64,000 nucleotides of DNA, taken from assembly GCF_050948215.1 (NCBI RefSeq), contig NW_027488827.1, forward strand, positions 248,001-312,000, written 5' to 3'. Of this stretch, positions 1 through 12,740 are shown in pieces. Position 1 is the first letter of the stretch. Each line of letters starts with the position of its first letter. A program made the position numbers and the translations under genes. The stretch is from Halictus rubicundus. Lineage: Eukaryota; Arthropoda; Insecta; Hymenoptera; Halictidae. The notes beneath the pieces were generated by a model. That model had not been told where the DNA came from, did not search any database, and was given only the letters and a program-made list of their open reading frames with translations.

Positions 1-1226
1 GCCAGAAGACTTGTTTTGCAGACGCCGGATTAATCGTACTCTGTTCTACTTGCTTCAATATCTAACAAACAAGAGAGGTTGGCAGGTCACAGGATACTGG
101 TTGATACATTCGAAGTGGCCCTAAAAGTCCTTCAAAAATCCCTACTGTCTCAAAATCTTTGTCGGTGACAAATAAACAATATTATTTATTTGACCAATTT
201 TTGATAAACGAATCACTGCTATTTCGTTGCACATCAAAAACTTGTACACTCACTCGAGTAAATAATTACTTGGGTAAGCTAATTTTATTTTTCTGAATTT
301 CTCTTAATTTTCAAAAATACGTTAAAAAATGTTGCAACGGAAGCGTTAACAGCTCCACTCTGAAAATCTAACTGTCTTCGAATATTTCATACACATGATT
401 AAATGTTTATAAGGTTCCCACGGTGCGGATAAATTTTGGACAATTACGGTAGAGATCTTTTCGACAGTTACGGAGAGAATACGGCATTCGACGAACGGGA
501 AACGAATTAATGACGAATTTGACACGAATAACGGGGAAACAACTAAAATTTTATTTATTCTTCGTTATTGCGAATAAACTTTAGTAATTCAAGTTTATTT
601 TTAAATTATTTTAAATTAGTTTCGAATTGTTTGACCAATACCGAACTTTGATACAGAGGCAGACAAGCGAATTCCAGTTACAATCCGAAACGCGCCAATC
701 GCGAAAGCATTGTCTGTTGATAGTACTGTTGTTAGTCTGTTGATAGACAGACGCGCGTCGGTCCGGGGAACGCGTAATCACATAAAGGACCGCAGAGAGA
801 AAACTACGCGATTGTTGTCAAAAGACGAAACTATGCTGAATGTAGACCGCGGACTGTTGCAGGAGCAAGCCGCAGTGGGTGTAGGGGAATCAAAGGGCGG
901 GCTGCAATGTGCGGAGCGAATCCAGAGAGTTCGAAGTTAGATAATTAAAGGCCACCAGGATGGTGCGTTCGGTGCAGCAACAAACAGCGAAACTATGTGT
1001 AGCAATCGGGGGTTGTAACTTATTAAGCTGCAACTAGCGCCGAGAAGTCAAATGGAAATGCAGATTCACATTTGGGGGAGATTTTATAAAGCCAATTTTT
1101 CCTAATTGTAAGACCCTCCCGAAAATAATTCTGACGTCTTGAAATTTTCATCGGCAGACCCCGATTGTTCAAGCAAAATTTATGACGCGCTCAAAAATTT
1201 GATTTTGGGTGAAGAGGACTTTTCTA
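1..1226. other. unassigned flank left of the tandem duplication
   Basis: I see no gene, recognisable element or RNA here. The sequence is AT-rich to about position 640 and more mixed afterwards. The short open frames are not convincing. It is the outer flank of duplicated copy A: the homology to copy B begins only near 1227. Confidence 0.5.
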
Positions 1227-2142
1227 AACGAAGCCGAGCAGAACATTTTCGCGGAGGAAAAAGATAACTTTTAAAAAAGTAAAACAAAAACTTAACCCTA
1301 GTCTGTTTTAAACTTTTAAAAACTTAAGTAAACTTAAAATTTATTGTAATGATAAAGGTTATTATAAAAAGTATATTCTGCAATGACTACACATCGACTT
1401 TTGTTCTCTGCAATTTTTTTTTTTTCATTGAAAACTGCAGAGAACAGAAGTTAACTAAAAATGTATTCCTTCTTTCAACAATTCTAATGAACAGAGAATA
1501 ATGTAATAACTAGACTGTGGACCTATATCTTGTATTTTTGATTTTTATTTAGTGACGACAATCTATAACTTTAACCATTTGTCCTGCTTTAACCGCAAAA
1601 GATACGCGAACTCTTTTCACACGCGACGATTCTTTGGACTCGCCCGAGTTGAATGGCGTATTTATTGTATAACATTTTTGTATAAAATTAATAGAATAAT
1701 ATAATATTAGATTTTCTGAAGATTTTTGGAGGATAAATTAATTTTTTTGTTTCTTCGGACATACGCTCGAAATCGTTGAAAATCTGACTGAACGTGTTCT
1801 CGATATTTCTATAAAGTGATGTGAAATCATCATTTTAACGTTAAAAATTAAGGGTTGCAGGCAAAATCTACCTACGTCATAGAGTGAACCGTCTCCCTTT
1901 GGGCATATCGTGAAAAAGCTGTTACAGGTGATACAGACGTAGCGTTTGATGAATCAATTTAAATAGTGCCGCAAGGGACAGGAGAAGATATTGTTGGACA
2001 CTGTGAAATTTACTGAACTTTCGGAATTGCTTTCCCGGAGACCGTGCGTCCGATTCTATTGAAACTTTTAGGGCGATTCGTCATACCGTTGACGTAACGA
2101 AAATACACGTAAATATAAATTGCTTTGACAGGAAAATATTGT

Positions 2143-3000
2143 TGCGGAGGCTTCGGCCCCGCCTCGCCGGCAAACACATCCCTCAACCAAACAACAGACC
2201 GAACACTACCAACAACTAAATAACTGTTTATTGGCTGTCAACGGACAATGTTAAAAGATGCGATACAGGTGCGTGCTCTCGCTTCGACGACTCGAGAGAT
2301 TCTGTCGTCTGTCTTCTTCTTAACAACAACCCCGTTGGCCGGATACCACAATATCGATACGACGGCCAACTTCTCTCGATCGCCGCAATCGACAGCTTCC
2401 ATCGTAACACTGCTGCCCCTCTCGAAAAAACGGGCGTCCCGACCGCGGCTAAATTCGTCTGCGGTAACGTCCCAACCTTCACGCCTCGTAATCGAAAGAC
2501 GGCTCCTTGACATGTTAACCTCTGTCTGAAAAGTCGGTGAAAGAAAAGAAATTTTCTTTAACCCGGTGGCCTCAATCAGACAGTAAACGTCCCGACATTT
2601 GTCCTCTGTCTCAGGGGAAAACCACCTAAAAACCCTGAGCAGGACGCTGGCTTAGGACGCTAGTTACTGTCGATATAAAAGCGTCATTTCTGACGTCTTG
2701 TGTCTATCTAAAAGTGACAATTCAAAGTGACCTGATATTTTTCATGATTTCCTTTGTAACAGTGAATTGAGCTTGTGAATCGTGAACGTTCCGACAGAAA
2801 GCAATTTTTACGGAAAATCCCATGAAACAATTTATTTTAATAGTATCATCGTTTTTAGAAATTCTAACTGTTAATAGAGATTTTCTACGTGTCGTGCTGA
2901 GTATCGTAGGAGCATGAACTGATCGCGTGCCATAGCTCTGTTAATTTTACGGAATTTTTAATTAAAATTCCGGAGGGCCAGACAACGGTATTCGATTACA
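2143..3000 (-). mobile_element. candidate solo LTR or LTR fragment, copy A
   Basis: Read on the minus strand, the low-coordinate end looks like the 3' end of an LTR: an AATAAA signal near 2228-2233 is followed by a GT-rich stretch and a terminal CCGCAACA. On the plus strand the block starts TGTTGCGG and can be closed at TTACA (2996-3000). It is then flanked by ATAT on both sides, a possible 4-bp target duplication. In AT-rich DNA such a match may be chance, so the far boundary is uncertain. A TATAAAAG motif lies inside at about 2674. Confidence 0.3.
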
Positions 3001-4307
3001 ATATTTCTCGAAATCAAGCCACGAAATTCTATCGTATTCTAACAATAATTATTCTGATTATTAAATAGATTAAGAAATAATTTAATAAATAATCAAATTG
3101 TTTGACGAATACTTCGCGTTTGCTTTAAACCTCACAAGAACACTTCGATTGACTATTTCGCCGAGGGATTTTTCGCATGTTCCGGGAAGTTCATATTTAT
3201 TCATCGAGTTGCATTGGCGTTTGAAAAAAACGGAAGAATGGGATGAAAAAGTTCTTGTTTGCATATCCGACATATGTAGATATTCTCGTTGAAATCGCGT
3301 ACGTGACGGGCTTTCTTGATTATCCGTAAAAATTCGAATTTCAGTCTCCGCTCGAAAAATTTGCGTCACAGAGGGGAATCATTATTCCCGCAGGGTATTA
3401 TATCCCGTCGGCCGGGATCGTGTGCGCCCGAATACGAGGCGCATACAATAACACGCGATCCGCTTCTTGTTCCATATTTCACGGTGGGTCCAATAAGGGT
3501 CACAATTAAGCCCGCAGTGTTCGTCTTCCGCCATTTGACAGTGTCTAACTCTCCTTACGCAAATTTATGCGCGGTGACTTCCGGCCCGTGTTAATTGCGA
3601 CGTGGAATCCGTGGAACACCGTATCGAACGCGATTGTCGAGAGTGGATTGTCAAAAATGGAATTGAACAACGGGCAATAAACAAACATCGTTAAGTGCTA
3701 ATTTTTGTTCGCTGTGGATTTTATGCATTTATAGAAAAATGGAAACTGGAAATCTAAATTGTGAAGGTGTTAGAAAAATTGGAGAATATTATGTTCAATT
3801 TATGAAAGTTGTTGTAAGAACAGGCACATTTTCATCTAGTTTTTATTTTTTACGATCAACTTATTTATTTAGAACAATTTTATTTTCTATAAAGGTTTTC
3901 GATACAAGAATCAAAAGTTTCTTATCGAAATGCAACAATGGTGTCGAACAATGTCCTCAACGGAGCTTTCCCCTTGCAATTTCGTCCGACATTTTGGTCT
4001 CGGAGTGAGTCGTGACTTCGCCATTTTGAAACTCTGTTCCGACAACATCGATCGCGAAAAGGGAAGCCCGTGACGCGGCAATAGTTAATACAATGTTATA
4101 CATCGACTGACTGTTGGACCAGTCAACCGGAACCACGTCGGCGTGAGGCGTGGAGACGTCCCGCGAAGCGCTGCGTTCTCCAATGACGATGCGCGGCCCT
4201 GAAAACAATAAAAAGATAACCACGCCTAGTCCCGGGTTCGCCTGGGAACCATTCAATCTCGCCTGGGGTTGATCGATATTCGACGAGATATATGTTACAA
4301 ATATTAT
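3001..4307. other. no recognisable feature
   Basis: Only short, unconvincing open frames occur on either strand. I see no repeat, RNA gene or element boundary here. The sequence is identical in copy B. Confidence 0.4.
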
Positions 4308-5070
4308 TTAATATTCCAGACTGTATTTCGCTTAAAAAAAAAAAGAATAATAATTTCAATGGTTCCTTTTTAAACCGAGGACCAAGGTTTCAGAATTTCT
4401 GAATAAATGGTACAAAAGCGGCGACAATTTCATAGAATTAGGCTGCGGATTTTAGGCGTTTATGGCAAAAGTAGGTCAAAAATAGGTCAAACACAAAACC
4501 ATAAAGACATCAGAAGAATTTTTACGTCATGTTCGACACTTTCAGGTGATTAAAAACGAAAATATATTTTCATTTAATTTGGGTCAACGAGTGACCCGAT
4601 TCTTCGATGGTGAATGTTCGGAGCGAGGCGAGGGGCTATTCGAGATTTTGGCCGCCATGATGTTCTTCATCGAACGGGGAACTTCCCCGGGATCGTTCGA
4701 GCCGAAACCAGGTCATGCAGGTGACCTGCCTCCGCCCTCGATGGATTTATGACGATGCGTGACCTTTTACTGATAACGTTAATTGTTTACGTTGTTTATT
4801 CGGAAGGTACTACTTCCTACAAATTTCAATTATCATTTCTGACGATCTTTACGATCTTGAAATATCTTGTCCACCAGACGAGAAGCCACCCCTCAATCTT
4901 TGGAGCTTCGTTTATTTTCCCTAGGGGATGCAGGTGACCCGCCTCGGACATCGATGGATTTATAACGATGAATGACGTTTCACTGTTAACGTTAATTGTT
5001 TACAGGAAGGGAAAACAGTGATTTGTCTATATATGTCGCCGAGGCCTGGATAATAATCGTCGCGGAATTA
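4308..5070 (+). repeat. 763-bp direct repeat, left of TIR element (copy A)
   Basis: This block recurs at 7245-8006. The two differ by one A in a poly-A run and by a TA/GG change near 4987. It begins with TTAATATTCC and ends with GGAATTA inside a truncated MITE. Both edges coincide exactly with the ends of the TIR element between the two repeats, so it behaves like an enormous target-site duplication. Confidence 0.9.
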
Positions 5071-5071
5071 A

Positions 5072-7244
5072 GGCCTTTGCACACTAGACCGCACCGCCGC
5101 CTGACCAGCACCGCACCGCCGCCGCCGTTTTGACTTTCTTCATAGGCCTCCTTGGGAGTGCGCACACCTACCGGCAACAGCACAGCATGGGATCGCCTCT
5201 CTATCGCCTCGACAGAAGGACATTCTCGGCGAGAATGTCCGAAAAAGTCAAAACTAGATTTGGTCGATCTAGTGCGCCGCACTATGGTCTGGAAACTCGC
5301 TTTTTGTAGCCAAAAGTATTTTAGCGTTATTTCAAGATTATTAAGGTTATTTGTTTCGACACCAACTATAATATTATGAAGTCAGAAATATATAGTAATA
5401 TTTTAAAAATCGAGGTGATCCCTATTTTTTATAAAAATCTGTGCGGTGAAACAATTCGTCATTATTTATTTAAAAAGCTGTTGACTAGAACATTTCAGAG
5501 TTACTCGTGGTCACCGTTTTTTAAATTTCTCGGGTGTAGCATTTGTACATTCGTCGAAGAGGTTGGGGTCTACAAATTACTTTACAGTAAACAGATGTTG
5601 TTCGACTCTGCCGACTTCCAGCTCAATAGTAATGATCTGTCATAAACCGCTCCATACAGAGCAGCGCCGGGGGACGGTACCTAAACAAACCGAGTCTATC
5701 GTAGGTATGCCTATCCCCATCTCTGCCGCGGCTGTTGGCCCAATTTTTGAGGCCGAAGGTCGTCGCGTTACACAATATGTGTGACCGCTGCAACCAATAT
5801 TTCGAATTCAGTCGAAAATGCGTGTGAAACAAGGCCTGCCTCTTCCACTCTGAACCAATCGGCCGCGCATTCGTATCTAGATACGTCACCGCAGTCCTGC
5901 CGGGGAACCTTCTTCTAAGCTTCGCATCAATACAATGTCACCACTTCGAACCCATACGAAATGGCGTCTTGCCACCCCCAACAATCGTGTAGTAGTGGGC
6001 GGTAACAGTTTAATATCGTAGCCCACTCCTATAACTCACAGCTTACGTCCTATATCATGGAGTTAATCACACGGGAATTTCTTAGTAAAAATAGTATCTA
6101 TTGAGTCATTGGGAAACAAGAATGCACAGGTCACCTGAAAGATGGCAACAAGTCCTTACAAATAAAGGAAATTATATCATTGAATAATATGAAACATGTA
6201 TTTTTATAAATTGATTCAAATGTTTTCTTTGAAATACGGCAGAACTTTCCCTCCAATCTAATATATTTTTATAACAGTTTCAAGTACTCAATATTTGCAA
6301 TTTTTGATGCTCCGCGAATTAAAAAACTGAATTTCAAACAGGAAGAATCGTAGAATACGACCGTATTTTTAAAAATATTTTTACACTTTAACCGGTGGTA
6401 GAATTTGCAGAACAAAGATGTTTCCAATATATTTTCATTAAGAAATTACATTTGCGATAACATGATGAATTATTTAAGAAGTATTTTATATGTATAATTT
6501 ACATATGATAAAATACATATAAGGATGTGCGATCCTGTTTCAGCGTTTTGCTTAATCTGAATTTCACGATTTTGTCTTCAGAATGATATATCCTAGGACA
6601 AAATAATCTGAAATGAATAATAATTTGGATTTAGTAGCTTGGAAGAGTTCTTAGTCTGTTGCAAAAAAAATTTTTTAATATCTCAATCTGGAAAAATCGA
6701 CTTTTGGCGCTAAAAGGCGGCTTCCCTACATATGCTTGACTTTACGATTCCCTAGTAGCATTTATAGTTGTCATTTTGTTGGGCATTGATTGCGATATTG
6801 GTTGGCCAACCATTAAAAATGTCGCCTTTTTATGCAAGTGGGCCATCGGTCATCATGTACGTAGATGCTACGATCTGAGCTACTAGATACGTCAACAAAT
6901 TCGCTTCGCCCCCTACTCGCTTCGCTCATCAACCCCGCGACTTCGTCACTCGGAGTTTTTGCGTGACAGAACTATCCTATACAATAGAGAGATATCTAAA
7001 ACACGAGATATTCGAGCGTTTAGAAACGCGGTTTCCAGACCGTATAATATCACGTTCATTATCAGTGACATTAAGAACCTTTGATTATCAATTTTTAGAA
7101 AATTTCGATGACATTTTGAATTTTGACCACAAGTGAGCATTGTAAAGGGAGCATTGTGAGCCTTAAAATAATTCTACAATAGTTTTGGCAATAGATTTGG
7201 TGCGGTGCTGGTCAGGCGGCGGTGCGGTCTAGTGTGCAACGGCC
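5072..7244. mobile_element. 2.17-kb non-autonomous TIR element flanked by TTAA (copy A)
   Basis: The ends are near-perfect inverted repeats of about 46 bp. They start GGCC, then T (left) or G (right), then TTGCACACTAGACC, and continue through a GC-rich CCGCACCGCCGCC tract. TTAA lies immediately outside both ends. TTAA target duplications are typical of piggyBac elements, but the termini do not look like classical piggyBac ends and a TA duplication (Tc1/mariner style) also fits, so I leave the superfamily open. The internal open frames are short and none resembles a transposase. It therefore appears non-autonomous or internally deleted. It contains a dispersed module (5655-5880) that recurs inverted inside the 45.6-kb TIR element. 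Confidence 0.8.
5655..5880 (+). repeat. dispersed repeat module inside the TIR element (copy A)
   Basis: About 190 bp of this segment matches the reverse complement of roughly 46450-46640 at around 75 percent by eye. Shared landmarks are GCGGCCGATTGG, the GTTTCACACG stretch, CAGCGGTCA and the CGATAGACTC stretch. Its origin is unknown. It is either an older interspersed repeat or a captured genomic fragment. Confidence 0.55.
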
Positions 7245-8006
7245 TTAATATTCCAGACTGTATTTCGCTTAAAAAAAAAAGAATAATAATTTCAATGGTT
7301 CCTTTTTAAACCGAGGACCAAGGTTTCAGAATTTCTGAATAAATGGTACAAAAGCGGCGACAATTTCATAGAATTAGGCTGCGGATTTTAGGCGTTTATG
7401 GCAAAAGTAGGTCAAAAATAGGTCAAACACAAAACCATAAAGACATCAGAAGAATTTTTACGTCATGTTCGACACTTTCAGGTGATTAAAAACGAAAATA
7501 TATTTTCATTTAATTTGGGTCAACGAGTGACCCGATTCTTCGATGGTGAATGTTCGGAGCGAGGCGAGGGGCTATTCGAGATTTTGGCCGCCATGATGTT
7601 CTTCATCGAACGGGGAACTTCCCCGGGATCGTTCGAGCCGAAACCAGGTCATGCAGGTGACCTGCCTCCGCCCTCGATGGATTTATGACGATGCGTGACC
7701 TTTTACTGATAACGTTAATTGTTTACGTTGTTTATTCGGAAGGTACTACTTCCTACAAATTTCAATTATCATTTCTGACGATCTTTACGATCTTGAAATA
7801 TCTTGTCCACCAGACGAGAAGCCACCCCTCAATCTTTGGAGCTTCGTTTATTTTCCCTAGGGGATGCAGGTGACCCGCCTCGGACATCGATGGATTTATA
7901 ACGATGAATGACGTTTCACTGTGGACGTTAATTGTTTACAGGAAGGGAAAACAGTGATTTGTCTATATATGTCGCCGAGGCCTGGATAATAATCGTCGCG
8001 GAATTA
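7245..8006 (+). repeat. 762-bp direct repeat, right of TIR element (copy A)
   Basis: Second copy of the 4308-5070 block. It starts at the TTAA that flanks the TIR element and ends at GGAATTA, after which the sequence runs on into the intact MITE (TCCCC). This right copy therefore keeps the original junction, while the left copy is cut at the TIR element. Confidence 0.9.
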
Positions 8007-8151
8007 TCCCCACTACCGCGGAATTATCCACGAACCTGGAGAGGCCTCGGACGCCAAGGAGTGTGAACATAAACGACTCGGGTATGTCTCCTGAACGATT
8101 CATGACACTGGCAAGACCCGTGTTGTTGACACATATCGAAAATTCACTGTA
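7951..8151. mobile_element. MITE with CAGTGA...TCACTG ends (copy A)
   Basis: About 201 bp bounded by inverted ends: CAGTGATTTGTCTATATATG on the left and the complement of an ATATCGAAAATTCACTG end on the right. A 5' fragment of the same family lies at 5015-5070 and a shorter 89-bp relative at 18563-18651. The terminal sequence and TA-like flanks suggest a Tc1/mariner-related MITE. It has no coding capacity. Confidence 0.65.
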
Positions 8152-8316
8152 CTTCCAAATTTCGGTAATTCGGAAAATGTCCGGCGATCGACAAACCAGC
8201 CCTCGATCGCTTGTGACTCATCTCAACTTCGATGAACTTATGAGAACGACGAGAGACGTTTGATCTTAACTGCCGTGTCCTTCTATTTTGGGGGGTGCTT
8301 AACGAGATATTTAAAC

Positions 8317-8465
8317 AGACAATTGTTTAAACAAATAAATATTTATTATTAAAACAAATGTTTGAACCAGTACATTTGTATTATTGAAACAAATGTTTAA
8401 ACCAGTACATTTTTATTACTTAAAGGATTGTTTAAACAAACACATTTTCATTACTTAAACAATTT
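8317..8465 (+). repeat. 35-bp minisatellite, about 4 units (copy A)
   Basis: Degenerate tandem units of about 35 bp, of the form AAACAAATGTTT followed by AACCAGTACATTT and TATTA. The last unit is more diverged. Several units contain GTTTAAAC-like palindromes. Confidence 0.75.
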
Positions 8466-8610
8466 ACGTCACGTTTTGCAGTGAGTAAAAGTCTTTATAA
8501 TAAAAGGAAATGTCATTGGGTTTCACCATTGGTACTCTGCTGGATGTTAAGTTATTAAGACAATTTTATAAAGAACTCTTTAGATTGCGTATTATGTACA
8601 GGTACACGTA

Positions 8611-10166
8611 CGGCGCACAGTGGTGCCAGGGCGACAAAAATCCATTTTATAAATTTTCGATTTTTATTTAAAAAAAAATTATTTTTGTATAGCCTAATAG
8701 TGCGTGCATGATGTGCCAAAGTCAGATTTTTGAAAAAAAAATTTTTACGAAGATATACGCATGGTAAATAACCATTTCCTCGCTCCTGGGAGTTCATCAG
8801 TTTTCAGTGCGATAGTTATGTACTTACTCCGCCTATAATTGAATACTTAGGGGTCTACAAATCATATGGGTTATTGCAAATGACTTCAACTATTGACTGG
8901 CAAAAAAAATTTTCCAAAACAAATTGTTTAACATTAAGTAATATGGACTAACCTGAAGCCCCTTTGCGTTACGCTCATTTTTTATTTATGGAGGAATACA
9001 AAAAATCCTTTGAAAAGCTTCGACCTGAAACTAATCGTTTTGGCAAGATATAAGATTGATCTAGCTTTGTGCAAAAAATCACGAGATACTTCGAGATGCT
9101 TTCGTCGCAATTTAAGTTCAAATATCAACTTTCGGAATTTCCAAGAATGAATCGCGCGGAAGTCACGATTATTTGATGTTTCGGGTGAATTTTTTAAGGG
9201 ATACATATCAGATAATTAAAAAAAAAATGACATTCATACATATAAAAAAATATTTAATAACAATTTGGTATGTTAAATAAACAAAGTTTTCGTTCACTGG
9301 ACCACTGTCGTAAAAATGCAACAGGTATTTTTTGGTAGTGCTCCAATGAACGCTATAAAAATAATTTATGTAAGATAAAAAAAATTGTTATTTGTCGTAA
9401 ACAATGTAAGCGCGGCTTCTTGAGATCTTCTCTTTGAGCGATACCGAACTGGTGACGGCGCACGTGGCGCGGTTCAGATGTTTTGGACTGTGTGCCCTAC
9501 CGGCGAGTCGAGATTTGACAGTCGTTCGGAAACCACCGTATGGTCCGCATGTATATTGTATCGTGTTATAAATATATATTCTGTTCAAGCCATTAGAACG
9601 CCATCGCGTCTATTTACTTCTTTCACGCAATAATCACCTGCCCCTGCACGCTGCTACAATTTTCACTAGCAGTATAACTAACATTATTAAATATTTTTTT
9701 ATACATAAAAAATTAATAAATCATATGCACTTCACATTTTTCTTTATTAATTAGAAATATTCCTAAAAAATTTCACCTGGAAAATCAAATAATCGTAACT
9801 TCCGCACGATTCACTCTTGGAAATTCTGAAAGTTGATATTTAAACTTACATTGTGACGAAAGGGTCTCATGATTTTTTGCACAAAGTTAGATCAATATTA
9901 CACCTTGCCAAAACGATTAGTTCCAGACCAAAATCTATTAAAGTATTTGTTGTATGCTTCCATAAATAAAAAATGGGCAGAAAACGGAGATTTTCGATTA
10001 GCCCATACTACTTAATGTTAATAACATTTTACACAAATTTTTTTTTTGCCTAATAAGCGTTCTACCTGTGGCAATCTCTCCACAAATTTTCAAACAAATT
10101 CGTTGGATAGTTTCGTTTTTACAGATTTTTTGCCGCTTTTTGGCCATTTGGCACCACTGTGCGCCG
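8611..10166. mobile_element. 1.56-kb foldback element with long inverted arms (copy A)
   Basis: The outer ends are inverted copies of CGGCGCACAGTGGTGCCA. Further in, about 8930-9215 pairs with the reverse complement of about 9765-10060, with long runs of identity around GAACTAATCGTTTTGGCAAG-like and AATATCAACTTTC sequence. The central 500 bp (about 9240-9760) is unique and non-coding. No clear target duplication is visible. The RNA could form a long hairpin; that is inference. Confidence 0.75.
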
Positions 10167-11884
10167 CGTCGTGTCGGCTTTCCCTTGATTGTGCTGCAGC
10201 TTGTTGGAATGCTTGAAACCCCAGTCGCGTGTCATGTATCGCTAGATACTTGTTGCGGCGCAGAGCACTTTACACACCGAGCCCGCTGAGTGGAATCGCG
10301 GGCTGAACGTTGCCGGAGATCGATAAGGAAACGACTTCAATTTGTGTAAACTACAGCGATGGCTGCGTAACAGGCCTGTCGTCTGGTCTGCAACCCGACA
10401 GTTCTAGCAGAGCTGCTACATTCTTTGTAATATCCTGAACCCAGAGAAGGATAGTAATTCAAAGAGAAGAAGGGACTTCAGCTCTCTGCTTCTCTCTCCT
10501 TTCCATTCGCCGACCTTTTTCACGCGTATAATCATGCAAATAAATTATTTTATTTATAAGAAGAAGTTTTTGAAGTACTATTGAAAAATAGTATTTTATT
10601 TGGAACATATTGAAAAAGTGAGACTTATTTTAACCCTTTTAGTGCCGGGCGAAAAAGAGGTGCCTACGCGAGAATAACCGGTCGAATTTCACGGTTTTAC
10701 TAGGGTTTGGGAAAATGCTCATAAAAACCAAACAAGAAACAATATTTACATGATTCAAAAAGCAGTATATTAAGGACGAAATAGAGAACAAAACAATGAC
10801 ACTAGTTTTTCTATATTCATTGAAAATTATATAAATAACAAAGGTATAAAAGATCATAAAGAAAGTAAAAGTCCAGTTCTCTCTTACAAAACGTATTTGC
10901 ACATACAAAAAGTCATCTTTTCATCATCATTTTATATAGACCATTTATTACAAAGTATATACTTTGCATTTCCGATATATTTTGTAACAAGATAAAGAAT
11001 ATTACATAACAAACATAAAAAATAACTCGAAGGTACATGGTAAGCGCCGGACGGATTATCTCTTCCGAAATACGTAATTGTTATAGGTTGGTGGCAAAAT
11101 TTTAGAAATCCTGTCTTGCTAATTGTTGGTTTGTCAAAAACAAAAATGTTTGACACAAGTGGAAAACAACGGCGATAACAAAAATGACGCTTTCAGACTG
11201 TCACTGGGACAAAACGAAATATACTGCTCACGCCAACGATCGAAGAAAAACTAACTGATCCTACGTCTCACTGCGGCAATGCGATCTTATTTCGTGAGAG
11301 TCTTCAAACAGTTGTTTATAAAACGCTGTGGACATATTCCGACAAGGGCCCAACACCACGGCGATTCACGCCGTATGCCGTATGTAGCCTGAGCGGCGAC
11401 CATCGATGTTTATGTTAGATTTCGTTAGCTCCAAGCGATAGGAAAAAGTCGTCGTCCACAAAGAGTTAAAACGAAAAACTATTTTTTTTTTAATTCTCTC
11501 GTAATGAAATTAGACCATTTATAACGTATTATAAATTTATTTTGAGTTAGATTTCTCCCGCAATGCCAATAGTAAAGCGCTATAAGGCCCGGGCCGATAT
11601 ATCGGCCTCCGGCACTATAAGGGTTGAGGAGTGTGTAAAATAGTATTTCAAATAGTTGATTACTGCGACATTGTCGTCTGTTTATTAACATGTTACATGA
11701 AAATATTCGTAATTCTATTCTCGATATCTGATGTTCTGACTATAGGTTCAAATTATATTTTTTTATTTGATGTCATTATGTTATATATCTACAATTATCT
11801 TTATCAATACAATATTAATAAATATAGATACTACGTTTCCAAATTATATGTTAGCGCCAATATGTTTCGGGCCCAATCAGGGAC
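10167..11884. other. no recognisable feature
   Basis: AT-rich stretch with only short open frames and no obvious element boundaries. A small inverted motif around 11590-11612 (GGCCCGGGCCGATATATCGGCC) is the only structure noted. It is identical in copy B. Confidence 0.4.
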
Positions 11885-12000
11885 GGCTGCCGATGCTTTG
11901 AGCGGCGACCTCTGAGAGTCGGCCGATGCTTTGTCCGGCGACCTCTGACAGTCGGCTGATGCCTTGAGCGGCGACCTCTGAGAGTCGGCCGACGCTTTGA
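11885..12000 (+). repeat. 33-bp GC-rich minisatellite, about 3.5 units (copy A)
   Basis: Units of 33 bp built from CCGATGCTTTGAGCGGCGAC plus CTCTGAGAGTCGG, with unit-specific substitutions (for example TTTGTCC in the second and ACAGTCGGCTG in the third). It lies about 390 bp upstream of the first heat shock element of the ncRNA locus. Confidence 0.8.
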
Positions 12001-12391
12001 AATAGGTGACAGAGACACCGATCCCTAATTGCCGATTGCCGACGCTACCGTTGACGCGACGTCATCGGTGACGTGTCGGATGAAGAAACAATCGAGATGA
12101 TTTCGGGGCGGATCTGGCCACGGAGTGGGGAAGGCAAGCATGCCTTCCGGTAAGAGGACTGTGGGAGACCGCTCAGCACTTACCCCAGAACCGCTGGACG
12201 ATACGGGTTTCGATAGACCTCTCTGACATATAGAAATACAATTTTCATAAACCTTGAACGTAAATAACAATTCTCCATACGTATAATTATTATTCGCATT
12301 TCTACAATTTTTTAACACTATTAATACGCAACCATTTTGAATATATTTTGTAACTGAACTTGAAAAAGAAATTAAATTTGTAGCATGTATA

Positions 12392-12404
12392 GAAAATTCG
12401 AGAC
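12392..12404 (+). promoter_or_regulatory. partial heat shock element (copy A)
   Basis: GAAaaTTCgaGAC: two perfect alternating nGAAn/nTTCn pentamers plus a third with one mismatch. It is 33 bp upstream of the perfect element at 12437. Confidence 0.55.
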
Positions 12405-12436
12405 GGAAAAGTAAAACAAAACGCGGAACGACAAGC

Positions 12437-12454
12437 TTCTAGAAGTTTCGCGAA
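12437..12454 (+). promoter_or_regulatory. perfect four-pentamer heat shock element (copy A)
   Basis: The sequence is TTCtaGAAgtTTCgcGAA: four contiguous inverted pentamers with correct 2-bp spacing, the established high-affinity site for trimeric heat shock factor. It lies 111 bp upstream of a TATA box, a typical distance in heat-shock promoters. An exact 12-base match of this kind is unlikely by chance next to a TATA box. Confidence 0.8.
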
Positions 12455-12564
12455 GGGAGTTTGTTGGCAATCACGCGGGGAAGCGACGCGAGGGGAGCGC
12501 TCGAAAAGTCGAATCACGCTTAACGACCGGGTGTTGATTTCACGTCCGCGGATAGCAACGAATT

Positions 12565-12573
12565 TATATAAAT
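12565..12573 (+). promoter_or_regulatory. TATA box of the candidate heat-shock ncRNA (copy A)
   Basis: TATATAAAT (followed by AG) is a consensus-quality RNA polymerase II TATA element. It predicts transcription start at about 12592-12598. Confidence 0.65.
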
Positions 12574-12663
12574 AGAGGGATCACGGAGGGACTCGGCCTA
12601 TTTGCTATTCCGAGAGAGAGGACGAGGTAAGGACCACGGCCGCTCTTGGTTAGCATTAGCACG

Positions 12664-12704
12664 CCGGCAGGAGAGTACGGCGATAATACCTGGACGCCTG
12701 TCGG
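12664..12704 (+). ncRNA. hairpin unit 1
   Basis: Arms CCGGCA (12664-12669) and TGTCGG (12699-12704) pair over 6 bp, including one G-T (G-U) pair. The 29-nt core is at 12670-12698. Within the core GGCG (12679-12682) can pair with CGCC (12695-12698), leaving a 12-nt loop. Confidence 0.65.
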
Positions 12705-12740
12705 GAGAACGGGAGAGGACGGGAGTCTGTTCCTGGTCGC

